Of a stretch of DNA of 24,932 nt, positions 7,586 through 14,173 are shown in pieces. A model generated the notes under the pieces. The model worked only from the letters and a program-made list of their open reading frames with translations, did no database searches and had not been told where the DNA came from. Source of the stretch: CAZGBT01 sp964524025 (lineage in GTDB: Archaea; Aenigmatarchaeota; Aenigmatarchaeia; CG10238-14; EX4484-224); the NCBI GenBank assembly GCA_964524025.1, contig CAZGBT010000012.1, positions 1 to 24,932 on the forward strand. The letters run 5' to 3'. The translations under genes and the position numbers were made by a program. The first letter of the stretch is position 1; the number at the start of each line of letters is the position of its first letter.

Positions 7586-7603
7586 GCTCAAATTTGAGCC
7601 TAT
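7582..7603. promoter_or_regulatory. 22-bp perfect palindrome, candidate RHH operator 1
   Basis: A perfect 22-bp palindrome with core ctcaaatttgag at 7587-7598. It overlaps the RHH stop codon and abuts the TATA box of cysD (7603-7610), so a bound dimer or tetramer would block TBP/TFB. The same core recurs 55 bases downstream. It could also form a hairpin, but no T-tract follows. Confidence 0.6.
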
Positions 7604-7610
7604 TTAAATA
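7603..7610 (+). promoter_or_regulatory. TATA box of cysD
   Basis: TTTAAATA lies 21 to 28 bases before the cysD ATG at 7631, giving a predicted leaderless transcript. It is bracketed by the two palindromes. Confidence 0.55.
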
Positions 7611-7630
7611 GTAATTCTAATTTAAAATTA

Positions 7631-8500
7631 ATGGAAATAGACTCAAATTTGAGTACAAGGCTTGATGAATTAGAAGCAAAATCTATTTACATAATAAGAG
7701 AAGCTTATAAACATTTCAAAAATCACATAGCTGCTCTTGTGTCATTTGGCAAGGATTCAGTAACCATGCTTTATCTAGTTAGAAAAGCTTTCTTCGGTAA
7801 AATTCCAATACCGGTTTTGCACATAGATACAAGCTTTAAAATGAAAGAAATTTATGAATTCAGGGATAAGTTGCAAAAACTTTGGAAGTTTAAGCTTCTA
7901 ATAGCAAAGAATGAAGAAGCCTTAAAAAAAGGGATGGGGCCTTGGAAAGGTAGGTTTGAGTGTTGTACTGCATTGAAAACAGAAGCATTAAAACAAGCTA
8001 TTAAAAAATACGATCTTAAAGCTTTGCTAGTAGCTATAAGAAGGGACGAACATGCTATAAGAGCAAAGGAAAGGATTGCATCTCCTAGGGATAAAGATTT
8101 CAAATGGGATTATCTGCATCAACCTCCAGAGCTCTGGGAGCAGTTTAATATTGAGTTGGACGAAACCCAAACCCATTTCAGAATACATCCGATGCTTCAT
8201 TGGCGTGAGATAGACATCTGGCTTTATATTAAAAGGGAAAATATTCCATTCAATCCTTTGTATTTAAGCGGAACTAGAAGGCCAGGGTATAGATTTAGAA
8301 GTCTTGGATGTGAACCTTGTTGCGTACCAATTCCTTCTAACGCAAAAACTATAGATGAAATTATAGAAGAATTAAAAACTACTAAAATCGCTGAGCGTGC
8401 AGGAAGAGTTCAAGATAAAGAAAGGGCTTACATGATGGCAAAGTTGAGAGCATTAGGATATTTAATCTTTCCTCTAATAACCATAATGTTTATATTATGA
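7631..8500 (+). CDS. cysD: Sulfate adenylyltransferase small subunit (CysD-like PP-loop enzyme)
   Basis: With CysN, makes adenosine 5'-phosphosulfate (APS) from ATP and sulfate in the cytoplasm. The 289-residue product has the PP-loop SFGKDS (residues 38-43), the CysD-type HIDTSFKMKEIYEFRD (64-79), ECC at 110-112, VAIRRDEHAIRAKERIASPRD (134-154) and HPMLHWREIDIWLYI (186-200), with CEPCC at 227-231. This pattern favours CysD over CysH. The family core seems to end at MMAKLRALGYL (268-278); the last 11 residues (IFPLITIMFIL) are a hydrophobic extension, probably read from DNA that came with the endonuclease gene behind it. The promoter has a TATA box and two RHH-like operators. The partner CysN follows after the inserted endonuclease. 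Confidence 0.87.
   Translation: MEIDSNLSTRLDELEAKSIYIIREAYKHFKNHIAALVSFGKDSVTMLYLVRKAFFGKIPIPVLHIDTSFKMKEIYEFRDKLQKLWKFKLLIAKNEEALKKGMGPWKGRFECCTALKTEALKQAIKKYDLKALLVAIRRDEHAIRAKERIASPRDKDFKWDYLHQPPELWEQFNIELDETQTHFRIHPMLHWREIDIWLYIKRENIPFNPLYLSGTRRPGYRFRSLGCEPCCVPIPSNAKTIDEIIEELKTTKIAERAGRVQDKERAYMMAKLRALGYLIFPLITIMFIL
7641..7654. promoter_or_regulatory. 14-bp palindrome, candidate RHH operator 2
   Basis: actcaaatttgagt, with the same 12-bp core as the site at 7582-7603. It lies inside cysD codons 4-8 (D-S-N-L-S), just past the predicted transcription start. Centre-to-centre distance to operator 1 is 55 bases, about five helical turns, which would allow cooperative binding on one DNA face. 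Confidence 0.55.
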
Positions 8501-8519
8501 AATTACTAAACAATAAGAC

Positions 8520-9407
8520 ATGAAGAAAAGAAGACCACCTAAAGATGAAATTGCAAAGCTGTATATGATGGGTTTGACGCAAAGAGAGATAGGAGAAAAA
8601 TTTGGGTGGACTCAATCTGGAATTTCACAATTAATGAAAGAATATGGTATCCCTACCAGGGCATACAAGAAGTGGACTCAAAAGGAGGAAGAAATCGTGA
8701 AAAAATATTATTTGAAAATTCCAAAGGAGCAACTTCTTGCTTTATTGCCAAACAGGAGTTGGGAGGCAATAAAACTAAAAGCTCTTCAACTTGGAGTAGC
8801 AAGAAAGAAAGAAGAAGTGAGAAGAAGTAAAGAGGTTATAGAAAGATTAAGAAAATTAGCAGCCTCTAGGATGATAAAACCAAAATTTGAAAGAAAGAAG
8901 GAGTTAGCATATGTCCTGGGTGTTCTTGACGGAGATGGGTATACCGACAAGAAGTGGACTATAGGTTTAGAGACTGTAACAAAAGAATTTGCTGAAAAGT
9001 TCACTAAATCATTGAGGAAGTTAGGATTAAATGCCAATATGAAGTTTAACAACAAAAGAAAGAAGTGGATGGTGTGGGCATCTTCTAAACTTTTAGTCCA
9101 GTGGTACCTCTCGTTAAGTAATGATAAGAAACTTTCCTGGCTGATTAAGAATAAGGTTGCTTGGGAATATCTTAATGGGTTATACGACTCGGACGGGTAT
9201 TTAACACCTAGTGGTTCACCGATTATTTGTGGATATGATATCGAAAAAAATAAGTTTATCAGCAGGCTATTAACGAAGTTAGGCGTCTCAAATACAGTTC
9301 ATAAAGATAGAGTATACATAAGTGCTATCTCAACTAAGAAATTTTTTACATATGTAAAATCTGTAATAAAGCATAGAAACCCAAAGTGGTTAAAATATAC
9401 AGGTTGA
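8520..9407 (+). CDS. LAGLIDADG homing endonuclease with N-terminal HTH and Myb-like modules
   Basis: A 295-residue free-standing endonuclease. Residues about 8-45 form a helix-turn-helix (IAKLYMMGLTQREIGEKFGWTQSGI..); 51-95 form a Myb/GcrA-like module (KWTQKEEEIVKKYY, LPNRSWEAIKLKALQLGV). Two LAGLIDADG motifs follow: LAYVLGVLDGDGY (129-141, catalytic Asp 139) and AWEYLNGLYDSDGYL (214-228, Asp 225), so it can cut as a monomer. It sits between cysD and cysN, which are normally adjacent; its TGA is followed by GGAAATG, the start of cysN. There is no in-frame fusion, so it is not an intein. It probably spreads by cutting an empty cysD-cysN junction (inference). Codon choice looks slightly less A/T-extreme than its neighbours, consistent with transfer. 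Confidence 0.88.
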   Translation: MKKRRPPKDEIAKLYMMGLTQREIGEKFGWTQSGISQLMKEYGIPTRAYKKWTQKEEEIVKKYYLKIPKEQLLALLPNRSWEAIKLKALQLGVARKKEEVRRSKEVIERLRKLAASRMIKPKFERKKELAYVLGVLDGDGYTDKKWTIGLETVTKEFAEKFTKSLRKLGLNANMKFNNKRKKWMVWASSKLLVQWYLSLSNDKKLSWLIKNKVAWEYLNGLYDSDGYLTPSGSPIICGYDIEKNKFISRLLTKLGVSNTVHKDRVYISAISTKKFFTYVKSVIKHRNPKWLKYTG

Positions 9408-9411
9408 GGAA

Positions 9412-10608
9412 ATGTTGAACATAGCAATTATAGGGCATGTAGATCATGGAAAATCAACTTTGATAGGAAGATTGCTTTACGATACAAATTCTTTGCCAAA
9501 GGAAAAGTTAGAAGAAATTAAAAGGACTTGCGAAGAGCTTGGAGTTGAAATGGAATTTGCTTACGTTATAGATGCTTTAGAAGAAGAAAGAAAGAATAGA
9601 ATGACCATAGAAACTTCTCAAGTATTTTTTAGGAGTAAGAAAAGGGATTATGCAATAATAGATGCCCCTGGCCATAAGGAATTCATTAAAAACATGGTAA
9701 CAGGTGTTTCCCAAGCTGATGCAGCAATATTAATAGTAGATGTAAAAGAAGGAGTAAAAGAGCAAACTAAAAGGCATGCATATTTAGCTAAGCTATTAGG
9801 AATTGGTGAAGTAATAGTTGCAATAAACAAAATGGACTTGGTAAATTATGATAGGAATGCTTTTGAAAGAGTTAGGGAAGAAGTTTTGGATTATTTAAGA
9901 AAAATAGGCTTGAAAGCGAAATTTGTAATACCTATTTCAGCTTATTACGGAGATAACGTAGCTAAAAAATCTGAAAAAATGGACTGGTATAAAGGCCTAA
10001 CTTTATTAGAAGCATTGGATAGGCTTGAAAAAAGGAGCAAAGGTTTTGATTTTAGGTTTATAGTTCAGGATGAGTTTAGGTTAGACGGAGAAACTATATA
10101 CTTAGGAAATGTAATAGCAGGAAAAGTAAAAAGAGGTGAAATCGTTAAAAGGTTTCCTGAAGGGGATGAAGTGCTAATTAAAAAAATATTTTATGGAGAA
10201 AAGGGAGTAGAAAAAGCAAAAGAGCCTTTAGCTGTTGGAATAATTGCTGATAAAAAATTGAGAAGAGGGAACGTTTTGGCAAAAGGTGAAGCTAAAGTAA
10301 GGAAAAAAATTGAAGCACTAGTTTTTTGCTTGCTTAATGAGATTAAAGAAGGTAATGAATATTTGCTTAAATGTATGACTCAGGAAAGTTTATGCAAAAT
10401 AGAGAAAGTTTTTGAGAAAATAGATGTTGAAAATCTAGAAAGGAAAGAAGGTAAAAGAATAAGGGAAATAGAAATTGGAAGGGTTTTAATATCTTTGGAT
10501 AAGCCATTAGCATTCGAGAACTTTAAAGATTTGCCTGAAATGGGTAGGTTTGTTCTTATAGAAAAAGGTAAAATAATAGCTGGTGGTATTTTAACTAATT
10601 TAAAATAA
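9412..10608 (+). CDS. cysN: Sulfate adenylyltransferase large subunit, EF-1A-like GTPase (CysN-like)
   Basis: The GTPase subunit whose GTP hydrolysis drives APS formation by CysD. Motifs: G1 GHVDHGKS (residues 8-15), Thr 65 of the switch (NRMTIETS), G3 DAPGH (84-88), G4 NKMD (139-142) and a G5-like PISA. Domains II and III follow (FRFIVQDEFRLDGETIYLGNVIAGKVKRGE). The EERKNRMTIE switch differs from EF-1A (EERERGVTID) and fits CysN. At 398 residues it is shorter than typical bacterial CysN (about 430-480), with a compact last domain, and no APS kinase domain is fused to it. Start ATG at 9412 with gagga just upstream. Translation elongation factor 1A is excluded by length and switch sequence. 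Confidence 0.83.
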   Translation: MLNIAIIGHVDHGKSTLIGRLLYDTNSLPKEKLEEIKRTCEELGVEMEFAYVIDALEEERKNRMTIETSQVFFRSKKRDYAIIDAPGHKEFIKNMVTGVSQADAAILIVDVKEGVKEQTKRHAYLAKLLGIGEVIVAINKMDLVNYDRNAFERVREEVLDYLRKIGLKAKFVIPISAYYGDNVAKKSEKMDWYKGLTLLEALDRLEKRSKGFDFRFIVQDEFRLDGETIYLGNVIAGKVKRGEIVKRFPEGDEVLIKKIFYGEKGVEKAKEPLAVGIIADKKLRRGNVLAKGEAKVRKKIEALVFCLLNEIKEGNEYLLKCMTQESLCKIEKVFEKIDVENLERKEGKRIREIEIGRVLISLDKPLAFENFKDLPEMGRFVLIEKGKIIAGGILTNLK

Positions 10609-10669
10609 AGAGTAACATTCGAGAGCAATTAAACTTCTGGATATTTAGTAAAATAACCTTTTAAAAAAA

Positions 10670-10688
10670 TTTCTCAGTTACTGAGAAA
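10670..10688. promoter_or_regulatory. 19-bp palindrome upstream of the AAA ATPase gene
   Basis: tttctcagt-t-actgagaaa: two perfect 9-base arms around one central base. It lies immediately upstream of the TATA box at 10694-10701, and a half-site (tttctca) recurs just after it at 10703-10709. This is operator-like placement. The binding protein is unknown; autoregulation or an RHH/wHTH factor is possible. Confidence 0.5.
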
Positions 10689-10693
10689 AATTT

Positions 10694-10701
10694 TTTAAAT
10701 A
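10694..10701 (+). promoter_or_regulatory. TATA box of the AAA ATPase gene
   Basis: TTTAAATA, 23 to 30 bases before the ATG at 10724, spacing expected for a leaderless archaeal promoter. The palindrome lies where TFB/BRE contacts would be. Confidence 0.5.
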
Positions 10702-10723
10702 TTTTCTCAATAACAATTAAATT

Positions 10724-12004
10724 ATGCTAAAGAGAAAGTTGGTTATGGATTTTTTCGCTGAGCTTAGGGAAAACATAGAAAAAACAAAAATACTTAAGAG
10801 GGAGTTGAAGATAACTCTTATAGAAAATAAGGCAACTTCCATAGTCGGCCCAAGGAGGGCTGGAAAGACTTACTATCTCAAATTTTTAGCAAAAAAATTT
10901 TCTTCCTTTTTCTATGTAGACTTCGAAAATATAATTTTTAGGAAAATCGAACCTTTAGAAATTTTTGAGATTCTAGCACTTTACACAGAAGTTACAGGAG
11001 AAAAACCAAAAATTTTATTCTTAGACGAGATCCAAAACTTAAAGGAATGGCAAAGCGTTGTAAGGAGCTTAATTGATCGTGGCTATATACCAATAATTAC
11101 AGGATCTTCTTCTAAACTTCTAAGCAGAGAAATTGCAACCCAACTAAGAGGAAGAACCCTAAGCTATTTACTTCTTCCTTTTAGTTTTAGAGAGTATTTG
11201 TTTGAATTTAAAAGAGTAAGAATAAAGAGATTTTTCTCTCTTTCTGAAGAAGCTAAGATAAAAAAGAACTTAAGGGATTACCTATTCTTCACTTCTTACC
11301 CAGAGATCTTAATTACAGGAAATAAAAGATTGCTAAACGAATATTATACTACCATCTTTTACAGAGATTTTGTCGAAAGATTTGGATTGAAAAGCGTAGA
11401 ATTAGCAAAATTTATTTTTAACTTCTTCCTCCAAAATTTTTCCAAAGAGTTTAGTATAAATAAAATTGCAAATTTCTTAAAGTCTCAAGGAATTAGGTTC
11501 GGTAAAAATACGATTTACAATTATGTCGAGAAATTACCTGAAACTTTGAACGTTTTCTTTGTCGAAAGAGCTGAAAAAAGTATCTACAAGAGGCTTTGGC
11601 CAAGAAAGGTTTACATTTGCGATTTAGGATTGGCAGACATAGTTTCTTTCTCAAAAGATTTTGGAAAAAGGATGGAAAATACAGTATTCTTGGAATTGCT
11701 AAGAAAAACGAATGAAAATCCTTTGCTCGAAATCTATTATTGGAAGGATTATCAGCAAAGGGAAGTTGACTTTTTAGTGAAAGAAGGGTTAAGAATAAAA
11801 AAACTTATTCAAGTTACTTATACCTCTGGCCTAGATGAAATAGAAAGAAGGGAGTTGAAGAGTTTAGTGAAAGCTTACGATTTATTCAAGAAAGACAAAC
11901 CTGAATTATTGATAATAAGCTGGGATTTTGAGGATGAAATAAAATTTGAAGGAAAGAAGATAAGGTTAATACCTTTATGGAAGTGGTTATTGTCTATCGC
12001 CTAA
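10724..12004 (+). CDS. AAA ATPase with DUF4143-type C-terminal domain
   Basis: A 426-residue protein of the widespread archaeal/bacterial AAA_14-DUF4143 family. Walker A is GPRRAGKTY (residues 42-50), Walker B ILFLDEIQN (97-105), and the ITGSSSKLL segment holds the sensor region. The middle has a winged-helix-like stretch (SINKIANFLKSQGIRFGKNTIYNYVEKL) and the C-terminal third a nuclease-like E-V-D-F-L-V..QVTY pattern (PD-(D/E)xK fold, EVDFLV then LIQVTY). These genes are common and often horizontally transferred; their cellular role is not established, with defence or mobile-element functions proposed. A second start at 10745 (MDFFAEL) is possible. It has its own promoter with a palindrome. 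It is not obviously part of the glycan locus. Confidence 0.87.
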   Translation: MLKRKLVMDFFAELRENIEKTKILKRELKITLIENKATSIVGPRRAGKTYYLKFLAKKFSSFFYVDFENIIFRKIEPLEIFEILALYTEVTGEKPKILFLDEIQNLKEWQSVVRSLIDRGYIPIITGSSSKLLSREIATQLRGRTLSYLLLPFSFREYLFEFKRVRIKRFFSLSEEAKIKKNLRDYLFFTSYPEILITGNKRLLNEYYTTIFYRDFVERFGLKSVELAKFIFNFFLQNFSKEFSINKIANFLKSQGIRFGKNTIYNYVEKLPETLNVFFVERAEKSIYKRLWPRKVYICDLGLADIVSFSKDFGKRMENTVFLELLRKTNENPLLEIYYWKDYQQREVDFLVKEGLRIKKLIQVTYTSGLDEIERRELKSLVKAYDLFKKDKPELLIISWDFEDEIKFEGKKIRLIPLWKWLLSIA

Positions 12005-12025
12005 AGTGACAAAAAGTTCTGAAAT

Positions 12026-12051
12026 ACTAATAACTTTTCATCTTTATTAGT
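12026..12051. repeat. 8-bp inverted repeat (hairpin or operator)
   Basis: actaataa (12026-12033) and ttattagt (12044-12051) with a 10-base loop, between the ATPase stop and the frameshifted gene. It could be a weak terminator hairpin or part of an operator; nothing else identifies it. Confidence 0.3.
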
Positions 12052-12054
12052 AGT

Positions 12055-12395
12055 GTGATTAGTTCCCTTAGAGAATTGATCTTAAAAATTAAAAAGGTCA
12101 TACGTTTTTTTAATGTTTTTGACCACAGAATAGGCTTTCGAAAGATGGAAAGAGAAGAGGTAGAAAAGTTATTCAGGATAGGAGAAGAAATTCAAGAGTT
12201 GCTTATGAAAAAAGATACGTTGCACTTCATAGCTTAGGAAAGGCAGCTATTTACGCAGAGTCCATTTGTAAAAGAATAATAACGCCAAAGGGGTACACAG
12301 AAAGAATTTTAACGAACGGTGAATTCAGCAAAGTTTGGTTTATTGGAAAGGAAGGAAAGGAATTCTTCGAAAAATATTTGAAAAGATGGCGATAG
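12055..12395 (+). pseudogene. Frameshifted small gene of unknown function
   Basis: From the GTG at 12055 a frame runs through KMEREEVEKLFRIGEEIQ and ELLMKK, then fails with a TAG at 12235-12237. Shifting frame at the run of six A (12208-12213) continues as RYVALHSLGKAAIYAESICK, then RIITPKGYTERILTNGEFSK, then VWFIGKEGKEFFEKYLKRWR, ending at the TAG at 12393-12395. Both halves look like protein, so this is one roughly 110-residue gene broken by a one-base homopolymer indel, either a real mutation or a sequencing error. The true start could be the ATG of MEREE. No family is recognised. An imperfect 19-bp inverted repeat lies at 12057-12075 and 12450-12468, enclosing it. Confidence 0.5.
12057..12075 (+). 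repeat. Left arm of 19-bp inverted repeat
   Basis: gattagttcccttagagaa. The reverse complement of 12450-12468 is gattagttccattagagaa: 18 of 19 bases match. The arms enclose about 370 bases that include the frameshifted gene. Confidence 0.5.
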
Positions 12396-12537
12396 GGACC
12401 TAAAATTTAATTTACTTCATGCTAGTAGTTAAGTTTGTCTTGACCTTAGTTCTCTAATGGAACTAATCTTTTAATTTTAAGTTCTGGTTGAGAACTAATC
12501 TTTCAAAAAGAATAATTACTGGAATGTAATAAGAATT
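12396..12537. repeat. Non-coding stretch with right inverted-repeat arm and a direct repeat
   Basis: No convincing gene. It holds the right arm of the 19-bp inverted repeat (12450-12468) and two copies of aactaatctt (12461-12470 and 12493-12502) spaced 32 bases. A TATA-like aataatta near 12512 could serve the gene at 12538, but the match is weak. Confidence 0.4.
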
Positions 12538-13239
12538 ATGATAGTAATTCTTGGCTTAGATGGCCTAGAATATAACTACGTTATAGAATTTAATTGCAAA
12601 AATCTTATGCAAGAAAATTTTGGAAAAACTGATATTAGCGAATTTTCAGAGCCAAGAACTATAGTTATTTGGTCTGCTTTCTTGACTGGAAAAAACTTAG
12701 AAAAGGAAATTTTAAAATTAGGAAAAAATTTGTGGAAGTTTAAGCTAAAACCTGAGCAAACTTTCTTCAGATTTTTTGAAAAATGGAAAGCTATAGATGT
12801 GCCAGCTTTAACTTATAAGCTAGAAAAACATGAAAGAGAAAGAAAAGCTTTAAAGGATTATTTTGATGGAAAAGTTAAAGTTAAGGATTATGATAAAATA
12901 GTTTTTGAGATACATAAGGAAAATAAGAAAGAATTTTTTGAGGCTTTGGAAAAAGATTTTGATATAGTTATGGGTTATTTTGATTTGGCAGATGCTATAG
13001 GCCATTTAAGTTTTGGTATTAAACCCAAAATGAAATTAATTTATAAAGAATTGGATAGAATTGCTGAGAAAGTTAGAAAAATTGCTGAGAAAGTTTTAAT
13101 AGTTTCTGATCATGGTATGAAAGCTATTGGAAGGTATGGAGATCACAGTAACTATGGGTTTTGGTCGAGTAATTTTCTTCCCTTTAGAAAAGGCTACCAC
13201 ATACTTGCTTTCTTCTCTCTTATCCAAAAGATGAAATGA
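12538..13239 (+). CDS. Alkaline-phosphatase-superfamily protein, type I phosphodiesterase-like
   Basis: A 233-residue metal-dependent phosphohydrolase-like protein. Metal and catalytic residues of the superfamily are visible in order: Asp 8 in LGLDGLEY, the candidate nucleophile Thr 41 in EPRTIVIWSAFLTGK, D and H in YFDLADAIGHLSF, DH in IVSDHGM, and the last His in YGDHSNYGFW. All six ligands are present, so it is probably active. Members hydrolyse phosphodiesters or phosphomonoesters, and relatives include sulfatases and cofactor-independent phosphoglycerate mutases; substrate unknown. It is shorter than most family members, and the tail after GFWSSN is atypically hydrophobic. A 21-base tandem duplication encodes IAEKVRK-IAEKVLI before the last DH motif. 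It stands alone between the ATPase region and the glycan locus. Confidence 0.78.
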   Translation: MIVILGLDGLEYNYVIEFNCKNLMQENFGKTDISEFSEPRTIVIWSAFLTGKNLEKEILKLGKNLWKFKLKPEQTFFRFFEKWKAIDVPALTYKLEKHERERKALKDYFDGKVKVKDYDKIVFEIHKENKKEFFEALEKDFDIVMGYFDLADAIGHLSFGIKPKMKLIYKELDRIAEKVRKIAEKVLIVSDHGMKAIGRYGDHSNYGFWSSNFLPFRKGYHILAFFSLIQKMK

Positions 13240-13310
13240 TAGGTTGTTGAGACCTCGAACTTAGATAAAAGGTTTGTTAACTTTTTTATTAATTTTTTGA
13301 AACCCTAATT

Positions 13311-14159
13311 ATGAAACTTTTTCCTACTATTTATCGGGTTTATAGGATAAAAATTTATCCTAGGGTCCAACATATAAAGGGAAGTGGGAAAATTGGAGCT
13401 ATTTTACGTTTTTTGGCCTCACTCTCGCTTAAACGCTATCCATTTGGGACAAACGTACTGGAGAAGGAGTGGAAAACATTAATAATTCTTGATGGTTGTA
13501 GGTATGATTTATTTACAACTTGGCTTGGTAAAGAATGTGACTATATAATTTCGGTAGCCTCTAGTACCCCGGAATGGATTAAGAAAACTTTCTATGGAAA
13601 GAATTGCAGTAATATAATTTATGTTTCAGCAAATCCGTTCGTTTCTAACTTTATATTGAGAAAACTTTTAGGTAAGAACCCATTTTTTAGGCTCGAAGAA
13701 GTATGGAGATATGGCTGGGATGAAAAATTAAAAACTGTTCCTCCTTATAAAGTTACAAAAGCAGCACTTTCTATGATAAAACAATATCCTGGGAAGAGGA
13801 TTATAATCCATTACCTTCAACCTCATGAACCATTTATTGGCAAGAAGAAGTTAATAAGGAAAGGTGTTTCGAGGGAGGTGATTTACGGAAAAAAGGTTGG
13901 AAGTATTTGGAACGACCTAGAATATGGAAAACTTACCAAAGAGGAAGTTTGGGAAGCCTACTATTATAATCTTGACCTGGTAATGAAAGAAGTCAAAAGG
14001 TTGATTCAAAAAGTAGAAAAAATGATAGAGGGAAAAATAATTCTAACTTCGGACCATGGGAACCATTTTGGAGAGGCAAATATTTATGGGCACCCTCCCC
14101 ACTTAAGAACGGAGGAATTAGTAAAAGTACCTTGGCTAGTAATAACTAAAAACTCATAA
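13311..14159 (+). CDS. Sulfatase-like (alkaline phosphatase superfamily) enzyme, copy 1
   Basis: A 282-residue cytoplasmic protein of the sulfatase-like hydrolase/transferase group. Motifs: LIILDGCRYDLF (Asp 61), the nucleophile region ASSTPEW (about 83-89), IIYVSANPF, HYLQPHEPF and the metal motif TSDHGNHFGE followed by YGHPPHLRTEELVKVPWLV. It lacks the Cys/Ser-x-Pro-x-Arg box of true sulfatases, so a Ser or Thr is the likely nucleophile, suggesting phosphatase or phosphoryl/phosphoethanolamine-type transfer rather than classical sulfatase chemistry (inference). A paralogue lies at 22264-23109, at the other side of the glycan operon. It has no signal peptide. Convergent with the FkbM gene, 14 bases apart. 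Confidence 0.78.
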   Translation: MKLFPTIYRVYRIKIYPRVQHIKGSGKIGAILRFLASLSLKRYPFGTNVLEKEWKTLIILDGCRYDLFTTWLGKECDYIISVASSTPEWIKKTFYGKNCSNIIYVSANPFVSNFILRKLLGKNPFFRLEEVWRYGWDEKLKTVPPYKVTKAALSMIKQYPGKRIIIHYLQPHEPFIGKKKLIRKGVSREVIYGKKVGSIWNDLEYGKLTKEEVWEAYYYNLDLVMKEVKRLIQKVEKMIEGKIILTSDHGNHFGEANIYGHPPHLRTEELVKVPWLVITKNS

Positions 14160-14173
14160 AGATAGAAGCCCTG

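Noticed and set aside
8465..8520. Idea that the endonuclease is an intein or intron ORF
   Set aside because: CysD has its own stop codon before it and the endonuclease has its own ATG; no splice-junction Cys/Ser/Asn or bulge-helix-bulge pairing was found.
8606..8830. 74-codon frame within the endonuclease gene
   Set aside because: Out of frame with the HTH and LAGLIDADG motifs, which are continuous in the 8520 frame.
9412..10608. Translation elongation factor EF-1A
   Set aside because: Similar G motifs, but the switch region, the shorter C-terminal domain and adjacency to cysD indicate CysN.
13180..13239. Possible frameshift at the C-terminus of the phosphodiesterase-like protein
   Set aside because: The tail after GFWSSN is atypical, but neither other frame gives a recognisable family ending, so I kept the frame as is.
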